DNA of 61,667 bases from Herbaspirillum frisingense (GCA_009914615.1 WNDX01000006.1:1-61667); one strand, 5' to 3'; positions 28,748 through 39,019 are shown, counted from the stretch's first letter. Numbers and translations are program-made. Notes: generated by a model from the letters alone, not told the origin.

Positions 28748-30049
28748 ATGCTAGCCCTGCTCGGCTTTGTCACGATCGTCCTGTTGTTCACGGCCATCCT
28801 CACCAAGAAGATGTCGCCGCTGGTGGCGCTGATCGCCATTCCCATCATCGCCGCGCTGGTCGGCGGCTTCGGTCTGCAGACCTCGAAGTTCATCGTGGCC
28901 GGCGTGACCTCGATCGCGCCCGTGGCGGGCATGTTCGTGTTCGCCATCCTGTTCTTCGGCATCGTCACCGACGCCGGCATGCTGGATCCCATCATCAGCC
29001 GCATCCTGAAGACGGTCGGCAGCCGCCCCACCCGCATCGTGCCGGGCACCGCTCTGCTGGCGCTGCTGATCCACCTGGACGGCTCGGGCGCGGTGACCTT
29101 CCTGATCACCATCCCGGCCATGCTGCCGCTGTACGACCGCCTGGGCATCGACAAGCGCATCCTGGCCTGCGTGGCCTCGATGGCCGCCGGCGTCAATTTC
29201 CTGCCGTGGACCGGCCCCATGATCCGTGCCTCGGCCGCGCTGCACATTCCGGTGTCGGACATCTTCACGCCGCTGGTGCCGATCCAGCTGGTGGGCCTGA
29301 CGTTCGTGTTCATCGCCTCCTACCTGCTGGGCCTGAAAGAAGAACGCCGCCTCGGCCTGGGCAAGGGCTCCACCGTCGATTTCGTGCAGCAGCATGAGCT
29401 GACCGAGGCGCAAAAGAAGATCCGTCGCCCGCAGAACTTCTGGATCAACATCGTACTGACCGTGTTCGTGCTGGGCGTGATGATCAGCGGCAAGATCGAT
29501 CCGGTGGTGATGTTCATGATCGGCGTGGTGCTGGCGCTGATGGTCAACTACCGCGACGTCGCCATGCAGCGCGAACGCATCGACGCGCACGCCAAGGCCG
29601 CGCTGCTGATGGCCAGCATCCTGTTCGCCGCCGGCGTGTTCACCGGCATCATGACCAAGTCCGGCATGCTGACCGCGATGGCCAAGACCGCCGTCGGCTT
29701 CGTGCCGCCGGAGATGGCCAGCCATATCCCGGTGGTGCTGGGCCTGCTGTCGATGCCGCTGTCGCTACTGTTCGATCCCGATTCCTTCTATTTCGGCGTG
29801 CTGCCGGTGATCGCCGAAGTCAGCCACATGCTGGGCGTGCCGACCATCCAGGTGGCGCAGGCCGCCCTGCTGGGCCAGATGACCACCGGCTTCCCGGTCA
29901 GCCCGCTGACGCCGGCTACCTTCCTGGTCTGCGGCCTGGCCGGCATCGAACTGGCCGACCACCAGAAATACACCATCCCCTTCCTGTTCGGAGCGTCGGT
30001 GGTGATGACCATCGCCTGCGTGGTGATGGGCCTGTTCCCGCTGTTCTGA
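28748..30049 (+). CDS. CitMHS-family metal-citrate/tricarboxylate:H+ symporter
   Basis: This 433-residue inner-membrane transporter of the CitMHS (CitM/CitH) family has about eleven to twelve hydrophobic helices. Hallmark segments include LALLIHLDGSGAVTFLITIP and SLLFDPDSFYFGVLPVIAEV. Characterised relatives import citrate complexed with Mg2+ or Ca2+, or other tricarboxylates. A ribosome-binding site (GGAG) precedes the ATG. It is the first gene of a transporter/AtuA/AtuA-small operon, which suggests the transported acid is the substrate of the AtuA-like pair. Confidence 0.88.
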   Translation: MLALLGFVTIVLLFTAILTKKMSPLVALIAIPIIAALVGGFGLQTSKFIVAGVTSIAPVAGMFVFAILFFGIVTDAGMLDPIISRILKTVGSRPTRIVPGTALLALLIHLDGSGAVTFLITIPAMLPLYDRLGIDKRILACVASMAAGVNFLPWTGPMIRASAALHIPVSDIFTPLVPIQLVGLTFVFIASYLLGLKEERRLGLGKGSTVDFVQQHELTEAQKKIRRPQNFWINIVLTVFVLGVMISGKIDPVVMFMIGVVLALMVNYRDVAMQRERIDAHAKAALLMASILFAAGVFTGIMTKSGMLTAMAKTAVGFVPPEMASHIPVVLGLLSMPLSLLFDPDSFYFGVLPVIAEVSHMLGVPTIQVAQAALLGQMTTGFPVSPLTPATFLVCGLAGIELADHQKYTIPFLFGASVVMTIACVVMGLFPLF

Positions 30050-30094
30050 GGGCGGAACGCAATGCATGAGGAGCAACAAGGTTTGGAGAGCAGC

Positions 30095-31459
30095 ATGAAC
30101 AGCACAGCAGACAAGGCGCAACGCGTGGTACGCATCGGCGCCGGCGCCGGCTACTCGGGCGATCGCATCGAGCCGGCCGCCGAGCTGGCCGAACACGGCG
30201 ACATCGATTACCTGATCTTCGAATGCCTGGCCGAGCGCACCATCGCCATCGGCCAGCAGGCGCGCCTGGCCGATCCGGCCAAGGGCTATGACCCGCTGCT
30301 GGCCGAGCGCATGCACGCCGTGCTCAAGACCTGCGCCGCCAAGGGCATCCGCATCATCACCAACATGGGCGCGGCCCATCCCGAAGCCGCCGCGCGCCGC
30401 ATCCGGGACATCGCCCGCGAACTTGGACTGACGCGCCTGAAGGTGGCTGCCGTCACCGGCGACGACGTGCTGCACGTGGTCAGGGAAAGCGCCTTCGCCA
30501 TCGAAGACAACGGCCAACCCATCGCCTCGCTGGGCGAGCGACTCATCTCGGCCAATGCCTATCTCGGCATCGCCCCCATCGTCGAGGCGCTGCAAGGCGG
30601 CGCCGACGTCGTGGTGACTGGCCGCGTGGCCGATCCGGCGCTGGTGCTGGCGCCGCTGGTGCATGAATTCGGCTGGGCCATGGACGATTGGGACAAGCTC
30701 GGCCAAGGCACGCTGGTGGGCCACCTGCTGGAATGCGCCGGCCAGATCACCGGCGGCTACTTCGCCGATCCCGGCAAGAAGGACGTGGCGGGCCTGGCGC
30801 GACTGGGCTTCCCCATCGGCGAAGTCAGCGCCGACGGCAGCGCCGTGATCACCAAGGTCGCCGGCTCCGGCGGCCAGGTGACCGAGCGCACTTGCAAGGA
30901 ACAACTGCTGTACGAGATCCATGATCCGCGCAGCTACTACACCCCCGACGTCGTGGCCGATTTCTCGCAGGCGCAGATCCGCGAGATCGGCCCCGACCGC
31001 GTCGCCGTCACCGGCGGCCGCGGCCGCCCCGCCACCGCCACGCTGAAGACCACGCTGGGCTATCGCGACAGCTTCATCGGCGAAGGCCAGATTTCCTATG
31101 CCGACCCGGGCGCCCAGGCGCGCGCGCAACTGGCGCTGGACATCGTGCGCGAACGCCTGGCGCTGACCGGCGTGCAAGCCGATGAATTGCGCTTCGACCT
31201 GATCGGCGTCAACGCCATCTGCGGCAGCGGCATGTCGCAAGCCGCGCCCGAGCCGTTCGAAGTGCGCGCCCGCGTCGCCGGCCGCACCGCCAGCATGAAA
31301 GAAGCCGTACGCATCGGCAACGAAGTCGAAACGCTCTACACCAATGGCCCGGCCGGCGGCGGCGGCGCCACCAAATCGGCGCGCGAAGTGATCGCGGTGC
31401 TGTCCATGCTGCTGCCGCGCGACCTGGTGCGCACATCCGTCCACATCGAGGAGATCTGA
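30095..31459 (+). CDS. AtuA-like protein (DUF1446 family), large subunit
   Basis: The 454-residue protein belongs to the acyclic terpene utilisation AtuA family, with the start RIGAGAGYSGDRIEPAAELA, a DVVVTGRVADPALVLAPL segment and a Gly-rich C-terminal stretch YTNGPAGGGGATKS. AtuA is required for citronellol/geraniol catabolism in Pseudomonas, but its reaction is not settled and no terpene genes occur here. The start at 30095 was chosen because GGAGAG stands before it; an in-frame ATG at 30062 is possible. The stop is one base from the next ATG, pointing to tight coupling. Confidence 0.82.
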   Translation: MNSTADKAQRVVRIGAGAGYSGDRIEPAAELAEHGDIDYLIFECLAERTIAIGQQARLADPAKGYDPLLAERMHAVLKTCAAKGIRIITNMGAAHPEAAARRIRDIARELGLTRLKVAAVTGDDVLHVVRESAFAIEDNGQPIASLGERLISANAYLGIAPIVEALQGGADVVVTGRVADPALVLAPLVHEFGWAMDDWDKLGQGTLVGHLLECAGQITGGYFADPGKKDVAGLARLGFPIGEVSADGSAVITKVAGSGGQVTERTCKEQLLYEIHDPRSYYTPDVVADFSQAQIREIGPDRVAVTGGRGRPATATLKTTLGYRDSFIGEGQISYADPGAQARAQLALDIVRERLALTGVQADELRFDLIGVNAICGSGMSQAAPEPFEVRARVAGRTASMKEAVRIGNEVETLYTNGPAGGGGATKSAREVIAVLSMLLPRDLVRTSVHIEEI

Positions 31460-31460
31460 C

Positions 31461-31769
31461 ATGCTGCTGCGTGACATCGCCCATTCCCGCGCCGGCGACA
31501 AAGGCGACATTTCCAACATCTCGGTGATCGCCTACCGCCTGGAAGACTACGCGCTGCTGGAACGCGAACTGACGGCCGAACGCGTGCGCGCGCACTTCGC
31601 CGGCGTGGTGCACGGCGAAGTGGTGCGCCATGCGCTGCCGCACCTGGGCGCGCTCAACTTCGTCATGCAGAAGGCGCTGGGTGGCGGCGTGACGCGGTCG
31701 CTGGCGCTGGATGCCCATGGTAAATCGCTCTCGGGAGCGATGCTGAACCTGGAACTGGATAAAAAATAA
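31461..31769 (+). CDS. AtuA-associated small protein (AtuA C-terminal-like domain)
   Basis: The 102-residue protein begins MLLRDIAHSRAGDKGDISNI, the signature opening of the small ferredoxin-like-fold domain found either fused to the C-terminus of AtuA proteins or encoded directly after them. It is probably the second subunit of the AtuA-like enzyme. Here it is a separate gene starting one base after the large-subunit stop. No Cys cluster is present, so the ferredoxin-like label refers only to fold. Its function is unknown. Confidence 0.8.
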   Translation: MLLRDIAHSRAGDKGDISNISVIAYRLEDYALLERELTAERVRAHFAGVVHGEVVRHALPHLGALNFVMQKALGGGVTRSLALDAHGKSLSGAMLNLELDKK

Positions 31770-32073
31770 TTCCGATGGAAGGCCGGTTTTCGATAGCCGG
31801 CAGCCGCCAGCCTCCCCTTTGCCTCATTTGATAAAAATGCACTTTGACGCCATTTGCGTTCTATAGGCAACGTATTAGAAGATATTGCCTCGCAAGGCGT
31901 GCCAATGCTCGCATTATTGATTTCCCTCGAGCAATTTCAATGATTCACATCAGGATGCGTCAAGGGATGACTGCGGACATTCCGGCTGTCCAAATCGGAC
32001 AAGATTTGGTATCGTCCGCCCGTTATTGATTTCTCGCACTGCATCAGCACCCGACTGATCCTTTCTTCCCCTT
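31770..32073. other. Intergenic region upstream of purT
   Basis: These 304 bases hold a weak hairpin (about 31781-31802, GCCGG/CCGGC arms without a T-run) and a more AT-rich tract before purT (31840-31960). I find no gene, riboswitch-like structure or clear promoter boxes. Confidence 0.35.
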
Positions 32074-33285
32074 ATGAAAAAACCCACCCGACTCGGCACC
32101 CCGCTTTCCCCTTCAGCAACCAAAGTCATGCTGCTTGGCTCCGGCGAACTCGGCAAGGAAGTCATCATCGCGCTGCAGCGCCTGGGCGTGGAAGTGATTG
32201 CCGTGGATCGTTATGAGAATGCGCCCGGTCATCAAGTCGCGCATCGCGCCCATGTCATCAACATGACCGACGGCGCCGCGCTGACCGCGCTGATCGAGAA
32301 GGAAAAACCGGATCTGATCGTGCCCGAGATCGAGGCCATCGCGACCGAAACCCTGGTCAAGCTGGAAGAAGCCGGCAAGGCGCATGTCATCCCGACCGCG
32401 CGCGCCGCCTGGCTGACCATGAACCGCGAAGGCATCCGCCGCCTGGCCGGCGAGACGCTGAGCCTGGCGACCTCGCCTTACCGCTTTGCCGACAGCCTGG
32501 AAGAACTGAAGGCCGCGATCCAGCAGATCGGTTATCCCTGTGTGATCAAGCCGGTGATGTCGTCCTCCGGAAAGGGCCAGTCCAAGATCGACGGTCCCGA
32601 TGAGATCGAAGCCGCCTGGAACTACGCGGCCGCCGGCGGCCGCGTCGATGCCGGCCGCGTGATCGTGGAAGGCTTCATCGACTTCGACTACGAAATCACC
32701 CTGCTGACCGTGCGCTCGCTCAACGAAAACGGCGAGACCATCACCAGCTTCTGCGACCCGATCGGCCACGTGCAGGTCAAGGGCGACTACGTCGAATCCT
32801 GGCAGCCCCATCCCATGCCCAACGGCGCGCTGGAAAAGTCGCGCGACATCGCCCGCAAGGTCACCGAAAACCTGGGGGGCCTGGGCCTGTTCGGCGTGGA
32901 GCTGTTCGTCAAGGGCGACATGGTCTGGTTCTCCGAAGTCAGCCCGCGTCCGCACGACACCGGCATGGTGACCATGGTCAGCCAGGTGCAAAGCGAATTC
33001 GAGTTGCATGCCAAGGCCATCCTGGGCCTGCCGGTCAATACCGCGCTGAAGACCCCGGGCGCCTCCGCCGTGATCTACGGCCAGCACGACGCCAAGGCCA
33101 TCGCCTTCGACGGCGTGGCCGATGCGTTGCGCATCCCAGGCGCCGACATCCGCCTGTTCGGCAAGCCGGAATCCTTCCAGCGCCGCCGCATGGGCGTGGC
33201 CCTGGCTTCCGGCGACACGGTGGAAACCGCCCGCATCCGCGCCAAGCAGGCGGCGGCCAAGGTCAAGCCGGTGATTCCTCAGTAA
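32074..33285 (+). CDS. purT: Formate-dependent phosphoribosylglycinamide formyltransferase PurT
   Basis: The 403-residue ATP-grasp ligase makes formyl-GAR from GAR, formate and ATP, a folate-independent version of the PurN step. Visible blocks are the N-terminal nucleotide/substrate fold ([20 protein letters not shown]), GAR-site residues in [17 protein letters not shown], the ATP-grasp loop [16 protein letters not shown] and the metal/ATP segment [16 protein letters not shown]. It is full length and has its own terminator. It complements purL at the other end of the window functionally but is not linked by operon. Confidence 0.97.
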   Translation: MKKPTRLGTPLSPSATKVMLLGSGELGKEVIIALQRLGVEVIAVDRYENAPGHQVAHRAHVINMTDGAALTALIEKEKPDLIVPEIEAIATETLVKLEEAGKAHVIPTARAAWLTMNREGIRRLAGETLSLATSPYRFADSLEELKAAIQQIGYPCVIKPVMSSSGKGQSKIDGPDEIEAAWNYAAAGGRVDAGRVIVEGFIDFDYEITLLTVRSLNENGETITSFCDPIGHVQVKGDYVESWQPHPMPNGALEKSRDIARKVTENLGGLGLFGVELFVKGDMVWFSEVSPRPHDTGMVTMVSQVQSEFELHAKAILGLPVNTALKTPGASAVIYGQHDAKAIAFDGVADALRIPGADIRLFGKPESFQRRRMGVALASGDTVETARIRAKQAAAKVKPVIPQ

Positions 33286-33307
33286 GCTGCCGCACTGGCG
33301 ATTCCCG

Positions 33308-33347
33308 AACCGGGTTCCGATGCAAATCGGGCCCGGTTTTGTTTTTT
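33308..33347 (+). terminator. Rho-independent terminator after purT
   Basis: An interrupted stem (AACCGGG..CCGAT / ATCGG.CCCGGTT, loop GCAA) at 33308-33338 is followed by a T-rich tail to 33347. Confidence 0.75.
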
Positions 33348-33565
33348 GGGTGGGGATGCGCGGCAGACGACGCCGGATCCCGACTTTCGCCAGGACGACG
33401 GTAAAACGGCAGGACGGGAAGACGGCAGCTTGAACCGGCAGATGGCCTGGGCCCGCCATTCCGTGAACCAGGCACCGTCGTACGGAAGCCGGCAATGCAA
33501 CGCGGCATCACCCGCCGCCATACCCCTCATAAAACGATATAAACAGTATGACCGGCAATGCTGGT

Positions 33566-33571
33566 TATAAT
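33566..33571 (+). promoter_or_regulatory. Putative -10 element of nadB
   Basis: A consensus TATAAT lies 38 bases before the nadB ATG within an AT-rich stretch of an otherwise GC-rich gap. A -35 box is weak (around 33543-33548). The rest of the 33286-33609 gap holds only the purT terminator. Confidence 0.5.
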
Positions 33572-33609
33572 CACCGCCTCTCCCCACAACAGCAGTCTTG
33601 CTCACGATC

Positions 33610-35220
33610 ATGAAGTTCGATGTCGCCATCATCGGCAGCGGTCTGGCCGGTCTCTCCGTTGCACTCCATCTCGCCGAGAAATACAAGGTAGTGGTCGTCT
33701 CCAAGGGCGAGCTGCTGGACGGCGCCAGTAACTGGGCCCAGGGCGGCATCGCCGCGGTGCTCGATTCGGGCGACAGCCATGACCAGCATATCGGCGACAC
33801 GCTGGTGGCCGGGGCCGGGCTGTGCGACGAGGCGGCAACCCGTTTCATCGTCGAACACGGCCGGGAAGCCATTGAATGGCTGATCGCGCAAGGCGTGCCG
33901 TTCACGCGCGACGACAACGCCGAGCTGGGTTATCACCTCACCCGCGAAGGCGGCCACAGCCAGCGCCGCATCATCCACGCCGCCGACGCCACCGGCCACG
34001 CGGTGCAGGTGACGCTGGAGCAGCGCGTGCGCGCGCATCCCGATATCACGCTGCTGGAACACCACTGCGCCATCGACCTGATCCATGCGCGCAAGCTCGA
34101 TCCCAAGGCCGAGCCGCGCTGCCTGGGCGTCTATGTGCAGGACACGCGCGACGGCCACGTGCTGTCGATCGCCGCGGCGCGCACGGTGCTGGCCACCGGC
34201 GGCGCGGGCAAGGTGTATCTCTACACCTCCAATCCGGATTCGGCCACCGGCGACGGCATCGCCATGGCCTGGCGCGCCGGCTGCCGGGTCGCCAACATGG
34301 AGTTCATCCAGTTCCACCCGACCTGCCTGTATCACCCCTACGCCAAATCCTTCCTGATCAGCGAAGCGCTGCGCGGCGAAGGCGCGCTGCTGAAGCTGCC
34401 GCAGTCGGCGGGCGCGGCGGCCGGCATGCGCTTCATGCCCGACCACGATGAACGCGCCGAACTGGCGCCGCGCGACATCGTGGCGCGCGCCATCGACTTC
34501 GAGATGAAGAAGCGCGGCCTGGATCACGTCGATCTGGACATCAGCCACCAGAGCCCGGCCTTCATCCGCGAGCACTTCCCCACCATCCTGGCGCGCTGCC
34601 TGGAATTCGGCATCGACATCACCACCCAGCCCATCCCGGTGGTACCCGCCGCGCACTACACCTGCGGCGGCGTGGTGACCGACATGGCCGGCCGCACCGA
34701 CCTGCCCGGCCTGTATGGGGTCGGCGAGACCGCCTATACCGGCCTGCACGGCGCCAACCGCCTGGCCAGCAATTCGCTGCTGGAATGCCTGGTGCTGGGC
34801 CGTTCGGCGGCGGCCGACATCGAACGCGAACTGGCGGCCGGGGTCTGGCGCGTCGGCGAAGTGCCGCAGTGGGACGAGAGCCGCGTCACCGACGCCGACG
34901 AAGAAGTGGTGATCGCCCACAACTGGGACGAGCTGCGCCGTTTCATGTGGAATTACGTCAGCATCGTGCGCACCGACAAGCGCCTGGAGCGCGCCCAGCA
35001 CCGCATCCGCCTGCTGAAGGAAGAAATCGACGAGTATTACGCCAACTTCCGCATCTCGCGCGATCTGCTGGAGCTGCGCAACCTGGTCGACGTGGCCCAG
35101 CTCATCGTGTCCAGCGCGCTGACGCGCAAGGAGAGCCGCGGCCTGCACTTCAGCCAGGATTATCCGCGCACGCTGCCGCGCGCCACGCCGACCATCCTGC
35201 CGGGCCAGCAGGAGCGCTAG
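33610..35220 (+). CDS. nadB: L-aspartate oxidase
   Basis: The 536-residue flavoprotein oxidises L-aspartate to iminoaspartate, the first step of de novo NAD synthesis. It has the FAD motif [14 protein letters not shown] near the N-terminus, [20 protein letters not shown]-type active-site region ([13 protein letters not shown]), the fumarate-reductase-like FHPTCLY segment and [15 protein letters not shown]. The ATG at 33610 ([14 protein letters not shown]) was chosen over 33598. Its partners nadA and nadC are encoded about 10 kb away on the other strand, so the pathway is not one operon here. Confidence 0.96.
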   Translation: MKFDVAIIGSGLAGLSVALHLAEKYKVVVVSKGELLDGASNWAQGGIAAVLDSGDSHDQHIGDTLVAGAGLCDEAATRFIVEHGREAIEWLIAQGVPFTRDDNAELGYHLTREGGHSQRRIIHAADATGHAVQVTLEQRVRAHPDITLLEHHCAIDLIHARKLDPKAEPRCLGVYVQDTRDGHVLSIAAARTVLATGGAGKVYLYTSNPDSATGDGIAMAWRAGCRVANMEFIQFHPTCLYHPYAKSFLISEALRGEGALLKLPQSAGAAAGMRFMPDHDERAELAPRDIVARAIDFEMKKRGLDHVDLDISHQSPAFIREHFPTILARCLEFGIDITTQPIPVVPAAHYTCGGVVTDMAGRTDLPGLYGVGETAYTGLHGANRLASNSLLECLVLGRSAAADIERELAAGVWRVGEVPQWDESRVTDADEEVVIAHNWDELRRFMWNYVSIVRTDKRLERAQHRIRLLKEEIDEYYANFRISRDLLELRNLVDVAQLIVSSALTRKESRGLHFSQDYPRTLPRATPTILPGQQER

Positions 35221-35333
35221 CCGGCCGGCGCGGCTGACGCCGTGCAACATCGATTCCTCTTGCCAGGCCGCGCGCCGCGCGGCTAGCATTTTCAGCACGG
35301 GCCAGCCGCGCCCTTACGGCCGAGGAGGTCATC

Positions 35334-35612
35334 ATGAGCATCACCCGCATCAATACCTTCCGCGCGCGAGAGCACCATGCCGCCGACCTGAAACATTTCC
35401 TGACGGGGATTCTGCCGGCGATCCGCGCGTCGGCCGGCTGCCAATCCTGTGAACTGCTGCAGGATCATGCCGATCCGTCGCGTATCGTGATCATGGAGGT
35501 GTGGGACAGCATCGAGGCGCACCGCGAATCGCTGCGCCACGTGCCGCCGGAGAGCATCCGCCAGGCCAAGGAATTCCTGGCCGAACCGCCCAGCGGCGCC
35601 TATTACTCCTGA
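35334..35612 (+). CDS. Putative ABM-domain quinol monooxygenase
   Basis: The 92-residue protein has the single ferredoxin-like alpha-beta fold typical of antibiotic biosynthesis monooxygenase (ABM) domains: MSITRINTFRAREHHAADLK, a central GCQSCELLQD strand and SRIVIMEVWDSIEAHRESL. Relatives such as YgiN oxidise quinols or act as small cofactor-free monooxygenases, but many are uncharacterised. An excellent ribosome-binding site (GAGGAGG) precedes the ATG. It sits alone between nadB and the patatin gene, and its substrate is unknown. Confidence 0.72.
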   Translation: MSITRINTFRAREHHAADLKHFLTGILPAIRASAGCQSCELLQDHADPSRIVIMEVWDSIEAHRESLRHVPPESIRQAKEFLAEPPSGAYYS

Positions 35613-35772
35613 ACACCGCGCTGCCGGGCGCCGGCGCCTGATGGATTGCCGCGCCGACGCCCGGCTGGTGTAATATCCGCCATCGATCCTCGGCGTGTCT
35701 GGCCTGTATCGCCCTCCAGCCGGGCGTTCCGGGCCGTCGCGCCGGCTCCCCATTTGATGCGGATACCCTGCC

Positions 35773-38091
35773 GTGCAACGGTTCTTCTACGACTTCTACG
35801 ACTTCGTGCGCCATCGCTTGCGCCCTTTACTCCTTGTTGTTCTCCTGACGACTGCCATGCCTGGCGGCCCGGCTCATGCCGCCGATGCGGCCGATGCAAC
35901 TGACGCCGGCGCTGCGCAGGGCGCGCCGCAAAAGCGTCCGCGCATCTGCCTGGTGCTTTCCGGCGGCGGCGCGCGCGGCTACGCCCATCTGGGCGTGCTG
36001 CAATACCTGGAAAAACTGCACATCCCCATCGATTGCATCGCCGGCACCAGCATGGGCGCCCTGATCGGCGGCCTCTATGCCAGCGGCATCGAGGCTGATG
36101 CACTGGAACATCGCCTGGCCGCGACCAACCTGTCGGACATCGCCTTCGACCGCAGCGAGCGCTCGCGCCTGCCGCAGTCGCAGCGCGAGGATGAGTTCCA
36201 GTATCCGATCTCGCTGTCGGCCGGCCTCGATGGCGGCAAGTTCAAGCTGGCCGCCGGTCTGGTTCAGGGCAACAATCTGTTGGCGCTGCTGCAGAACTGG
36301 ACGGCGCAGCTACCGGCCAACATCGACTTCGCCAAACTGCCGATTCCCTTCCGCGCGGTCGCCACCGACCTGAGCCAGGGTACCGAAGTGGTGCTGGAGA
36401 ACGGCTCGCTGCCGCGCGCCATGCGCGCCAGCATGGCGGTGCCCGGCCTGTTCGCGCCTTTCCGCATCGGCGAGCGCACACTGGTGGATGGCGGCCTGGT
36501 GAGCAACCTGCCGGTGCAGACGGCGCGCGACATGGGCGCCGACGTGGTGATCGCGGTCAACATCGCTACGCCGCTGCAGGACGCCTCGCAACTGCAGTCG
36601 CCGACCGCGGTGGCGCAGCAGATGGTGGGCATCCTGATCCAGCAGAACGTGAAGGCGCAGAAGGCCTTGCTGGGCCAGAGCGACGTGCTGATCGAACCGG
36701 AACTGGGCGGCATGTCCTTCACCGATTTCGCGCGCGGCAAGGATGGCATCAACGCCGGCTGGGACGCCGCCCAGCGCCAGAACGAGCGCCTGGTCAAGCT
36801 GTCGCTGCCGCCGCGGCAATGGCAGGCCTACCTCGATGCCCGCGCGCACGGCGGCGTGGCGCTGGCCGGCGGCACCCGCATCGACGCCGTCGAGATCCGC
36901 AGCGGCGGCCATATCCCGGCCGCTTATGTGCGCAACCGCCTGGGCGTGAAGGAAGGCGATGTGTACGACGGCCAGCGCATCAACCAGCAGCTGGCGGAGC
37001 TCTCGGTCAACGGCGACTTCAACGCCGTGACGCAGGAGCTGGTGAGCAAGGACAACGGCAAGCACGTGCTGGTAATCGATGCGGAAGAAAAATCCTGGGG
37101 ACCGCAATATCTGCTGTTCGGCCTCGGGCTGTCGAACAACTTCAACGGCCGCGGCGGCTTCAACCTGCAACTGGGGCACCGTTATCCCTGGATGACCGAC
37201 AGCGGCCTGGAATGGCGCAACGACCTGGTGCTGGGCAACAAGCTGGCCAGCCTGCAAAGCGAACTGCGCCAGCCGATCTGGGGCACCTCCGGCGTGTATC
37301 TGGCGCCCTACGTCGAGATCAGCCGCCGCTACGTCGATCTGTATCTGGACGGCAGCGACGTCAAGTCCTCCCCGATCAACGAATACCGCATCGACTCGGC
37401 CATCGGCGGCCTCGACCTGGGCGTCCCCATCACCCGCCTGGGCGAGCTGCGGCTGGGCATGAGCTATCAGCGCGTGAAGTATTCGCCGTCGTATAACTTC
37501 CCGCCCGAGAGCGGCATCCAGTTCGACTCTTTCCAGAGCAGCCAGCCGGTGGCGCGCCTGCGCTTGACCATCGACCAACTGGACGATGCGCTGTTCCCGC
37601 GCAAGGGTTACTACGTCTCGGCCGAGGCCAACCGCGGCTTCGGCGGCGAGGAGCGCCGCTTCTCCGATGTCGAGGCCAGGACCCTGTGGGCCTTCAGTCA
37701 TGAGCGCAACACCATCAACGTGGCGCTGGAGGGCGCCAGCAGCCTGTCGGCCAACAGCGCCGGCATCGGCTTCACGCTGGGTGGTTTTCAGCACTTGTCG
37801 GCGTATGCGCCGGACCAGTTCTTCGGCAACTATCTGCTTTACGGCCGCCTGACCTGGCTGCGCGACCTGGCCGAATACAGCCTGCCGGGGCTGCGCAACC
37901 CGGTGCTGGGCACCAGCCTGGAGGCCGGCAACGTCTGGCAGAGCCGGGATTCCTTCGGCGACGGGCCGTACAAGAAGAGCGTGAGCCTGTTCGTCGGCGG
38001 CACCAGCCCGGTCGGCCCGCTCTACTTCGGCGTGGCGCTGGGTCAGCAAGGCGTATGGAACGTGTATCTGCAACTGGGGCGGGTGTTCTGA
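35773..38091 (+). CDS. Patatin-like phospholipase with outer-membrane barrel (PlpD/type Vd-like)
   Basis: The 772-residue secreted protein has a signal peptide (hydrophobic 18-30, cleavage around PAHA). The patatin domain (about 56-320) carries oxyanion loop GGGARG at 64-69, nucleophile Ser93 in GTSMG and catalytic Asp239 in DGG. A POTRA-like segment (about 360-430, from RIDAVEIRSGGHIPAAYVRN) and a C-terminal BamA/TpsB-type beta-barrel ending in Phe follow. This is the PlpD layout in which the lipase is displayed or released through its own barrel. The start is GTG. The chain is complete, and both catalytic residues are present. Confidence 0.9.
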   Translation: MQRFFYDFYDFVRHRLRPLLLVVLLTTAMPGGPAHAADAADATDAGAAQGAPQKRPRICLVLSGGGARGYAHLGVLQYLEKLHIPIDCIAGTSMGALIGGLYASGIEADALEHRLAATNLSDIAFDRSERSRLPQSQREDEFQYPISLSAGLDGGKFKLAAGLVQGNNLLALLQNWTAQLPANIDFAKLPIPFRAVATDLSQGTEVVLENGSLPRAMRASMAVPGLFAPFRIGERTLVDGGLVSNLPVQTARDMGADVVIAVNIATPLQDASQLQSPTAVAQQMVGILIQQNVKAQKALLGQSDVLIEPELGGMSFTDFARGKDGINAGWDAAQRQNERLVKLSLPPRQWQAYLDARAHGGVALAGGTRIDAVEIRSGGHIPAAYVRNRLGVKEGDVYDGQRINQQLAELSVNGDFNAVTQELVSKDNGKHVLVIDAEEKSWGPQYLLFGLGLSNNFNGRGGFNLQLGHRYPWMTDSGLEWRNDLVLGNKLASLQSELRQPIWGTSGVYLAPYVEISRRYVDLYLDGSDVKSSPINEYRIDSAIGGLDLGVPITRLGELRLGMSYQRVKYSPSYNFPPESGIQFDSFQSSQPVARLRLTIDQLDDALFPRKGYYVSAEANRGFGGEERRFSDVEARTLWAFSHERNTINVALEGASSLSANSAGIGFTLGGFQHLSAYAPDQFFGNYLLYGRLTWLRDLAEYSLPGLRNPVLGTSLEAGNVWQSRDSFGDGPYKKSVSLFVGGTSPVGPLYFGVALGQQGVWNVYLQLGRVF

Positions 38092-38104
38092 TCCGGAACC
38101 GGTC

Positions 38105-39019
38105 TCAGGCCACGGCCGACAAGGCCTCCAGCAAGAATTCCGCGGCCACGCGCACCCGTGTCGGCAGCCCGGTGCGCGCCCGCGTCATGATGAGGATCGG
38201 CGCCTGGTCGAACTGCCACCCCTCCAGCACCCGCACCAGCCGGCCCTGGCGCACCGGCTCCTCGACATCCCATTGCGAACGCAGCACGAAGCCCAGCCCC
38301 TGCTCGGCCCAGTAGCGCGCGGTGGCGCCGTCGTTGCTCAGCAGTGCCGGCTGCACGCGCAGCGATTCGCGTGCGCCGGCGCGCCCTTCCGCAGCCTGCT
38401 TCTCGCGCCGGTAATGCCACAGGCTGCCGTCCTCTTCGTTCTCGCGGATGCAGATGCAGGCGTGCGTCAGCAGATCCCTGGGCGCAGCCGGTTTGCCGCG
38501 GCGCTTCAGATAGGCCGGGCTGGCGCACAACCAGCGTTCGTTGCCGGCCACGGTGCGCGCCACCCAGGAAGAATCGCGCACGCTGCCGATGTGGAACACG
38601 ATGTCGGCCTCGTGCCGATCCGGCCAGGGCGTTTCGCGCAGATCCAGTTCGATGCGCAGGCCCGGATGCAGACGGGCCAGGCGCGCCACCAGCGGCGCCA
38701 CGCGTTGCCGGCCGTAGCCGAACGGGGCGGCGATCTTGAGCTTGCCGTCCAGCCCGCGCCCCTGTTGTTCGAACATCGCCGGCAGTTGCGCCATCCTCGC
38801 CAGCAGGCCTTGCGCTTCCTGCGCCAGCGCCTGGCCGTCGTCGGTCAGCGCCAGCCGGCGCGCGGTGCGGGTGGCCAGCAGCACGCCCATGGCCGCCTCC
38901 AGCGCGCGCAACCGCATCGACAGCGCCGGCGGCGTCAGGTTGAGCTGGCGCGCGGCTTCGCTGAGCGAGGCGCTGCGCGCCAGCGCCGCCATCAGCTGCA
39001 GGTCCTCGACCTTGATCAT
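38105..39019 (-). CDS. LysR-family regulator divergent from the aldolase/OCD gene pair
   Basis: The 304-residue protein has an N-terminal HTH (SASLSEAARQLNLTPPALSM) and an effector domain from about 90. Its architecture and GKLKIAAPFGYGRQRVAPLV block resemble the other DsdC/GcvA-like regulator at 24.6 kb. It is divergent by 94 bases from the D-threonine-aldolase-like gene and is the likely controller of the two-gene operon there. It is convergent with the patatin gene, 13 bases apart. Confidence 0.9.
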   Translation of the reverse strand: MIKVEDLQLMAALARSASLSEAARQLNLTPPALSMRLRALEAAMGVLLATRTARRLALTDDGQALAQEAQGLLARMAQLPAMFEQQGRGLDGKLKIAAPFGYGRQRVAPLVARLARLHPGLRIELDLRETPWPDRHEADIVFHIGSVRDSSWVARTVAGNERWLCASPAYLKRRGKPAAPRDLLTHACICIRENEEDGSLWHYRREKQAAEGRAGARESLRVQPALLSNDGATARYWAEQGLGFVLRSQWDVEEPVRQGRLVRVLEGWQFDQAPILIMTRARTGLPTRVRVAAEFLLEALSAVA

